Assembly (NCBI GenBank): GCA_036271875.1
Contig: DATAZU010000002.1
Coordinates: 97,290-161,289 of the forward strand
DNA length: 64,000 nt
Source of the DNA: Galbitalea sp036271875
GTDB lineage: Bacteria; Actinomycetota; Actinomycetes; Actinomycetales; Microbacteriaceae
Reading direction: 5' to 3'
Shown here one piece after another: positions 60,397 to 64,000 of the stretch. A program made the translations under genes and the position numbers. A model generated the notes under the pieces. That model was given only the letters and a program-made list of their open reading frames with translations, was not told where the DNA came from and ran no database searches. Positions within the stretch are counted from its first letter, which is position 1; each line of letters opens with the position of its first letter.

Positions 60397-60999
60397 TCAG
60401 GGGCTGATTCCTTGCTTTGGCTTGTGGACGGGTGCCTCTCCGGCGGCTGCGGCGAACAAGTTGAAGGCGCGTGTGAGTTCTACTCGATCTGCTTCCGAGA
60501 TCCGTCCCAAAATCTCGTCGATCTCGCGCTGTCGCTGGTCGGTCATGGACTCGACGACATTTCGGCCCTGCGGACTGATTCTGATCGTCTCGCCGACCCC
60601 TCGCGCCTGCGGATCGCCAGCGATCCATCCGGCGGATTCCATGGAGTCGAGAAGTGCGAACGTGCCGCGTGGTCGGAGTTTCATGAGGGTTGCGAGCTCA
60701 GCGACCGAGATGCTTTCCCGCTGACTCAGCAGAACGAGGACGCGAAGATGCGGAAGCTCGATAAAGCGAACGGCGCCGGCGATCGAGCGTGAGATCAGTC
60801 CCAGCACCGGCTCGATGCGAGGATCATCACGAAGCGGGGCCAAGCGTTCGAAGTCGCTCAGGTCGAGCGTGACGGGCGATCCAGCGCGAGCGGCCAGCAA
60901 TTGCGCAATGTCGATCGTGATCGCTGTGGTCGACGGAAGGTCAATATCGGCAGGACCGAGAAGCGACGGGTGCGGCGCAGGCTCATCCAGCGGTTCCAT
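60397..60999 (-). CDS. MarR-family regulator (paralogue 1)
   Basis: A 200-residue regulator with an N-terminal extension of about 65 residues and a winged helix (VAELATLMKLRPRGTFALLD, GETIRISPQGRNVVESM). It is clearly homologous to the divergent MarR at 61112. ATG at 60999 follows GGGAGA at a good distance. It probably binds the inverted repeat at 61065-61081. Confidence 0.8.
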   Translation of the reverse strand: MEPLDEPAPHPSLLGPADIDLPSTTAITIDIAQLLAARAGSPVTLDLSDFERLAPLRDDPRIEPVLGLISRSIAGAVRFIELPHLRVLVLLSQRESISVAELATLMKLRPRGTFALLDSMESAGWIAGDPQARGVGETIRISPQGRNVVESMTDQRQREIDEILGRISEADRVELTRAFNLFAAAAGEAPVHKPKQGISP

Positions 61000-61064
61000 G
61001 CCTTGTCTCTCCCAGAGCACAGCTCAACCCTGCGCAGGCCAAACGTATCGGCAATGCATGTATG

Positions 61065-61081
61065 GTTGCAAGTGTTGTAAC
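61065..61081. promoter_or_regulatory. Operator candidate between divergent MarR genes
   Basis: GTTGCAA and TTGTAAC pair around GTG at 6 of 7 positions. TGCATG copies at 61054-61059 and 61085-61090 flank it. The position suits autoregulation by one or both MarR proteins. Confidence 0.5.
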
Positions 61082-61111
61082 TGTGCATGCAACGGCGGAG
61101 AGGTCTTGAGC

Positions 61112-61576
61112 GTGAAGCAACATCCGACCAACGCGGCCGACGCGACTCTTCTGGTGTCGCGAGCCCTGCTTGGGGTGGTCGCACGATCGGTGTCGAGCGC
61201 CCTCGAGTTCGTGACGCTTCCCCAGTTCAGGGTTCTCGTGGTCCTTTCCGCCAGCGGTCCGATACGGATGGGCGCACTCGCGGACCGCGTCCATGCGAAC
61301 CAGTCAACGTTTAGTCGCTCGATGGACAAGATTGTCGCCGGTGGCTGGGCTGAACGCAGCACGAGCCCAGACAGTCGGCGTGAGGTCCTCATTTCGTTGA
61401 CGCCTGCCGGGCGTGCCCTTGTCGATGAGGTGACCGAGCGACGTCATGCGGAGATTTCGGCCATCCTTGAACGGCTGACACCGTCAGAGCAGGACTCGGT
61501 GCGGGCCGCGCTCGAACTCTTCGCGATCGCAGCGGGGGAGTACTCGGTCGAGGAGCTGCTGGTTCTTGGCATTTAG
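61112..61576 (+). CDS. MarR-family regulator (paralogue 2)
   Basis: A 154-residue winged-helix regulator (MGALADRVHANQSTFSRSMD and the wing STSPDSRREVLISLTPAGR). GTG at 61112 has GGAGAGG eight bases upstream. It is homologous to the divergent MarR. Its stop overlaps the ctaG start region, so it may be translated with the oxidase-assembly genes. Confidence 0.85.
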   Translation: MKQHPTNAADATLLVSRALLGVVARSVSSALEFVTLPQFRVLVVLSASGPIRMGALADRVHANQSTFSRSMDKIVAGGWAERSTSPDSRREVLISLTPAGRALVDEVTERRHAEISAILERLTPSEQDSVRAALELFAIAAGEYSVEELLVLGI

Positions 61577-62615
61577 CGAGATCTTTGGTTCGGGTATGCC
61601 GATGCCGCAGCCTGACAGTTCCATGCCGGGAATGTCGGGCACGATGTGGATGCCGTCTCTTCCCCCGACGTTCGCCAGGCTGATTGCCTGGCATCCGCAA
61701 CCGGTTCCGATCCTTCCGACAATCGCGGTCCTTCTCCTCGCCGGCTACATCCTCGGTGTCGTCATGCTGCGCCGTAGAGGTGTCCGGTGGCCGATTGCAC
61801 GCTCCATTTGGTGGGTCGCGGGAGTCGCAACGATCCTCGCCGTGACTGCGACCGGTGTTGACGGCTATGGGATGGAGCTGTTCAGCGTTCACATGGTGCA
61901 GCACATGGTGCTCAGCATGCTTACTCCGATTTTTCTGGCCCTTGGCGCGCCGATTACTCTCATCATCCGTGCGCTCCCAACCCGCCACGGGGGTGGATGG
62001 AACGCCCGCAAAGTCTTCCTGGCCGTGCTTCACAGCCGCGTTGCGTCGTTTCTTACCCACCCTGCGGTGACAGTCTCGCTGTTTCTCGTCAGTCTCTATG
62101 GGCTCTACTTCACGCCGGTCTTCGATGCTCTGATGAGCACCATGTGGGGTCACAACCTGATGCTCATCCACTTCCTCGCCATCGGTTACCTCTACTTTTG
62201 GGGCGTGATGGGAGTTGACCCCAGTCCTCGCCGCGCGACGCGCGGAATTCGCTCGCTCAACTCGCCGATCTTGCGGATCCTCGAAATGGTTGTCACCGTT
62301 CCATTCCACGCCTTCTTCGGTGTTGTGGTCATGATGTCGGTCGATCTCATCGTTGGCTTCTATGCACACCCGAACCCGACCTGGCACATCTCGGCATTGA
62401 GCGATCAGCAACTGGGTGGGGGAATCGCCTGGGGCTTTACCGAGATACCCACCCTCGTCGTTCTCGGGGTTCTGTTCTGGCAATGGCAACTAACGGCGGC
62501 CCGCCACGATCGGGTAGCCGATCGTAAGGCGGATAGCGATGGTGACGCCGAGTTGAGTGCCTACAACGCACGCCTCCAATCATTCGCCGTCCGCGACCAG
62601 ACGAGGGGAACTTGA
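61566..62615 (+). CDS. ctaG: CtaG-type cytochrome c oxidase assembly protein
   Basis: A 349-residue membrane protein with about seven helices. Conserved motifs of the Caa3-type CtaG family include FSVHMVQHMVLSMLTPIFLALGAP in part, LMSTMWGHNLMLIHFLAIGY and MMSVDLIVGFYAHP, with the His residues expected for copper handling. It helps insert the copper centre of cytochrome c oxidase. TTG at 61566 overlaps the MarR gene; ATG at 61596 is an alternative start. It is followed directly by the SCO-TlpA fusion. Confidence 0.85.
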   Translation: MAFSEIFGSGMPMPQPDSSMPGMSGTMWMPSLPPTFARLIAWHPQPVPILPTIAVLLLAGYILGVVMLRRRGVRWPIARSIWWVAGVATILAVTATGVDGYGMELFSVHMVQHMVLSMLTPIFLALGAPITLIIRALPTRHGGGWNARKVFLAVLHSRVASFLTHPAVTVSLFLVSLYGLYFTPVFDALMSTMWGHNLMLIHFLAIGYLYFWGVMGVDPSPRRATRGIRSLNSPILRILEMVVTVPFHAFFGVVVMMSVDLIVGFYAHPNPTWHISALSDQQLGGGIAWGFTEIPTLVVLGVLFWQWQLTAARHDRVADRKADSDGDAELSAYNARLQSFAVRDQTRGT

Positions 62616-63838
62616 TCCCCAGGAACGGGAAGACTGACGACGGCGGCGGTGCGCCAACTCGGGAATCCCTGCGTTCTCGGATCGGCTGGATGCCGCTACT
62701 TTTGGCTGTCGCTGGCCTCGCCGTCATCGCGATGATCGCGTTCGCGCTCAATGCCGGATCCGCTACCGGCCCAGCCTCGGCCGAGCTCTCGATTTCGAAC
62801 CAGATGTCGAACATCCTGGAAGTCAATCCGCTCATGACGCTGGGTACGCCAGCCCCGGCTTTTGCATTGACCGATCAGAATGGCGTCACCACGTCACTCT
62901 CCGCATTCACTGGGAAGGCGGTCGTGTTGACGTTCGGCGATGACAAGTGCACTGATCTCTGCACTCTGCTCGCCGAGGATATCCTCGCCGCCGATAGGGA
63001 TCTCGGCCCCAACGCATCGAACGTGCAATTCGTGTCCATCAATGCGAACACCTTCTATCCGTCGGTTGCGGCGACCAAGTCCTGGACCGACGCTCACGGG
63101 CTTGGCCATACGGCGAACTGGCGCTTTCTCACCGGTAGGGCGGCAACACTTGCGCTACTAGCCAAGCGATACGGCGTCGAGGTGGACCTCCATCCGAAAT
63201 CCCGCACGATCGACCACGGGACGGAATTGTTCTTCATCTCACCAAACGGCGATGAAGAGCAGATCGGTGATTTCGGCACCGAGTCCGCGAACACTGCTGA
63301 GTTCTCCCGCTCGATGGCACAGCTCGCGAACGAACTGCTTCCTGTCAACGAGCAGCACCCGGTCGGCGGCTCAACGGGTACCGTCAGCGAACAGGTGGAT
63401 ACTGCCATCGGCGAGACGCCGCCACCAATTGAACTCCCGGCACTTGGTACCAATACCCCGACAACTCTTTCGGCCTATCGCGGCGAGTACGTCGCCGTGA
63501 ACTTCTGGTCCCCGACCTGCAGCCTCTGCGTCCAGGAGCTTCCCGCAATGGAGCACGTGTACCGAAGCGAAAGTAAGACAGCGGCAGTCATCGGAATCGA
63601 TGTCTCCGACCCCGGGGACGAGGGAATAGCCTTCGCCGCAAAGGCCCGAGCGAGCTACCCGATGCTCTCGGATGCGCGGGGAGCAATCGCCGCTCAATAC
63701 GAAATACCCGGGCTTCCCTACACGGTCATTCTCGACCCCAAGGGAAAAGTGGTCGTCCGCCACCCCGGCGAAATGACCGCGGAACAGCTCGAGTACATCC
63801 TCAACACCCTCAAGGCCGAAGCGCCCACCGGGTCCTAG
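62612..63838 (+). CDS. SCO1-like and TlpA-like thioredoxin-fold fusion
   Basis: A 408-residue membrane-anchored protein (helix about 27-47) facing the outside. The first thioredoxin-like domain (about 70-240) carries the SCO copper motif CTDLC and a conserved His in TIDHGTELFF. The second (about 265-400) carries the CSLC motif of TlpA/ResA-type reductases. The two activities together could reduce and load the copper centre of cytochrome oxidase. TTG at 62612 overlaps the CtaG stop. Two such domains in one chain are unusual. Confidence 0.85.
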   Translation: MIPRNGKTDDGGGAPTRESLRSRIGWMPLLLAVAGLAVIAMIAFALNAGSATGPASAELSISNQMSNILEVNPLMTLGTPAPAFALTDQNGVTTSLSAFTGKAVVLTFGDDKCTDLCTLLAEDILAADRDLGPNASNVQFVSINANTFYPSVAATKSWTDAHGLGHTANWRFLTGRAATLALLAKRYGVEVDLHPKSRTIDHGTELFFISPNGDEEQIGDFGTESANTAEFSRSMAQLANELLPVNEQHPVGGSTGTVSEQVDTAIGETPPPIELPALGTNTPTTLSAYRGEYVAVNFWSPTCSLCVQELPAMEHVYRSESKTAAVIGIDVSDPGDEGIAFAAKARASYPMLSDARGAIAAQYEIPGLPYTVILDPKGKVVVRHPGEMTAEQLEYILNTLKAEAPTGS

Positions 63839-63856
63839 CGCCGAGAGAGCGAAATC

Positions 63857-64000
63857 TTGCATCTGAGCATCCCCAGCCCGCCGGTCAACTCCTTCAATAT
63901 CGGTCCGCTTACCATCCACTTCTACGCCCTCTGCATCCTGGGCGGCATCATCATTGCCGCGACGCTCACGGCAAAGCGAATCGCACGTTCGGGCATCCCC
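63857..64000 (+). CDS. lgt: Prolipoprotein diacylglyceryl transferase, start only
   Basis: The window ends inside this gene. The first 48 residues (SIPSPPVNSFNIGPLTIHFY, then ALCILGGIIIAATLTAKRIA) match the Lgt N-terminus: the first membrane helix preceded by the GPLTIHFYALCILGG segment. Lgt attaches the lipid to lipoproteins such as those encoded in this window. TTG at 63857 is the likely start, with GAGAGAG upstream. Confidence 0.8.
   Translation, partial: MHLSIPSPPVNSFNIGPLTIHFYALCILGGIIIAATLTAKRIARSGIP

Noticed and set aside
61389..62489. Antisense frame of 366 codons over ctaG
   Set aside because: The product is Arg/His/Glu/Asp-rich without a fold-like pattern, and the sense strand encodes a well-formed membrane protein.

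Overview
The window looks like a chromosomal segment of a high-GC actinobacterium, most likely of the family Microbacteriaceae. Signs are the GC-rich codon use, frequent GTG/TTG starts, SipW-type surface proteins with a choice-of-anchor G protein, LAxTG sorting signals, and small DUF7218/DUF6611-like proteins. I saw no rRNA, tRNA, CRISPR array, insertion sequence or prophage. The assignment rests on recognised protein families and was not computed.

Layout. 1-3.7 kb: small hypothetical and housekeeping genes, a thioesterase/isochorismatase pair, and a MarR regulator divergent from a quinone-reductase-like enzyme whose only plausible start is ATT. 3.7-6.2 kb: an ABC-2 exporter operon with an aldo/keto reductase. 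6.2-17.1 kb: a potassium region holding a KimA-like APC permease, an unknown gene, an extra small membrane peptide and kdpFABCDE. Tandem 11-bp repeats that look like response-regulator boxes lie upstream of three of these transcription units. 17.1-17.6 kb: a gene broken by two frame changes.

17.9-23.7 kb: a surface-fibre locus. Five 23-bp tandem repeats precede a TasA/camelysin-like protein, an ER-type signal peptidase (SipW), an LAFTG-anchored protein, a choice-of-anchor G protein and a sigma factor joined in one chain to a zinc anti-sigma-like motif, membrane segment(s) and a C-terminal beta-rich domain. A terminator-like hairpin lies in the 5' part of the signal peptidase reading frame. 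23.7-28.3 kb: a DrrAB-like exporter with a DUF4097 protein and a HicB-like regulator, then an MFS exporter with a divergent TetR. 29-33.9 kb: PadR plus a UbiB/ABC1 kinase, and an SPFH-SHOCT protein paired with a zinc-ribbon protein. 34-41.8 kb: mixed oxidoreductases, regulators, lipoproteins and a seven-bladed beta-propeller wall protein.

42.0-58.6 kb: a run of 16 minus-strand genes, mostly overlapping by 1-8 bases, that looks like one catabolic operon. It has a GntR/FCD regulator, a carboxymuconolactone-decarboxylase-family protein, a hydroxyacid dehydrogenase, a metallo-hydrolase and a branched-chain-type ABC importer (with a fused permease-ATPase). It continues with an alpha/beta hydrolase, a DapA-type aldolase, an ADP-forming acyl-CoA ligase, an amidohydrolase, an enoyl-CoA hydratase, two SDRs and a DhaK-DhaL kinase. 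Its substrate cannot be read from sequence. 58.9-64.0 kb: a cation/proton antiporter, two divergent paralogous MarR regulators, then a CtaG-type cytochrome oxidase assembly protein, a SCO-TlpA fusion and the start of lgt, which fits copper-centre and cell-envelope maturation.
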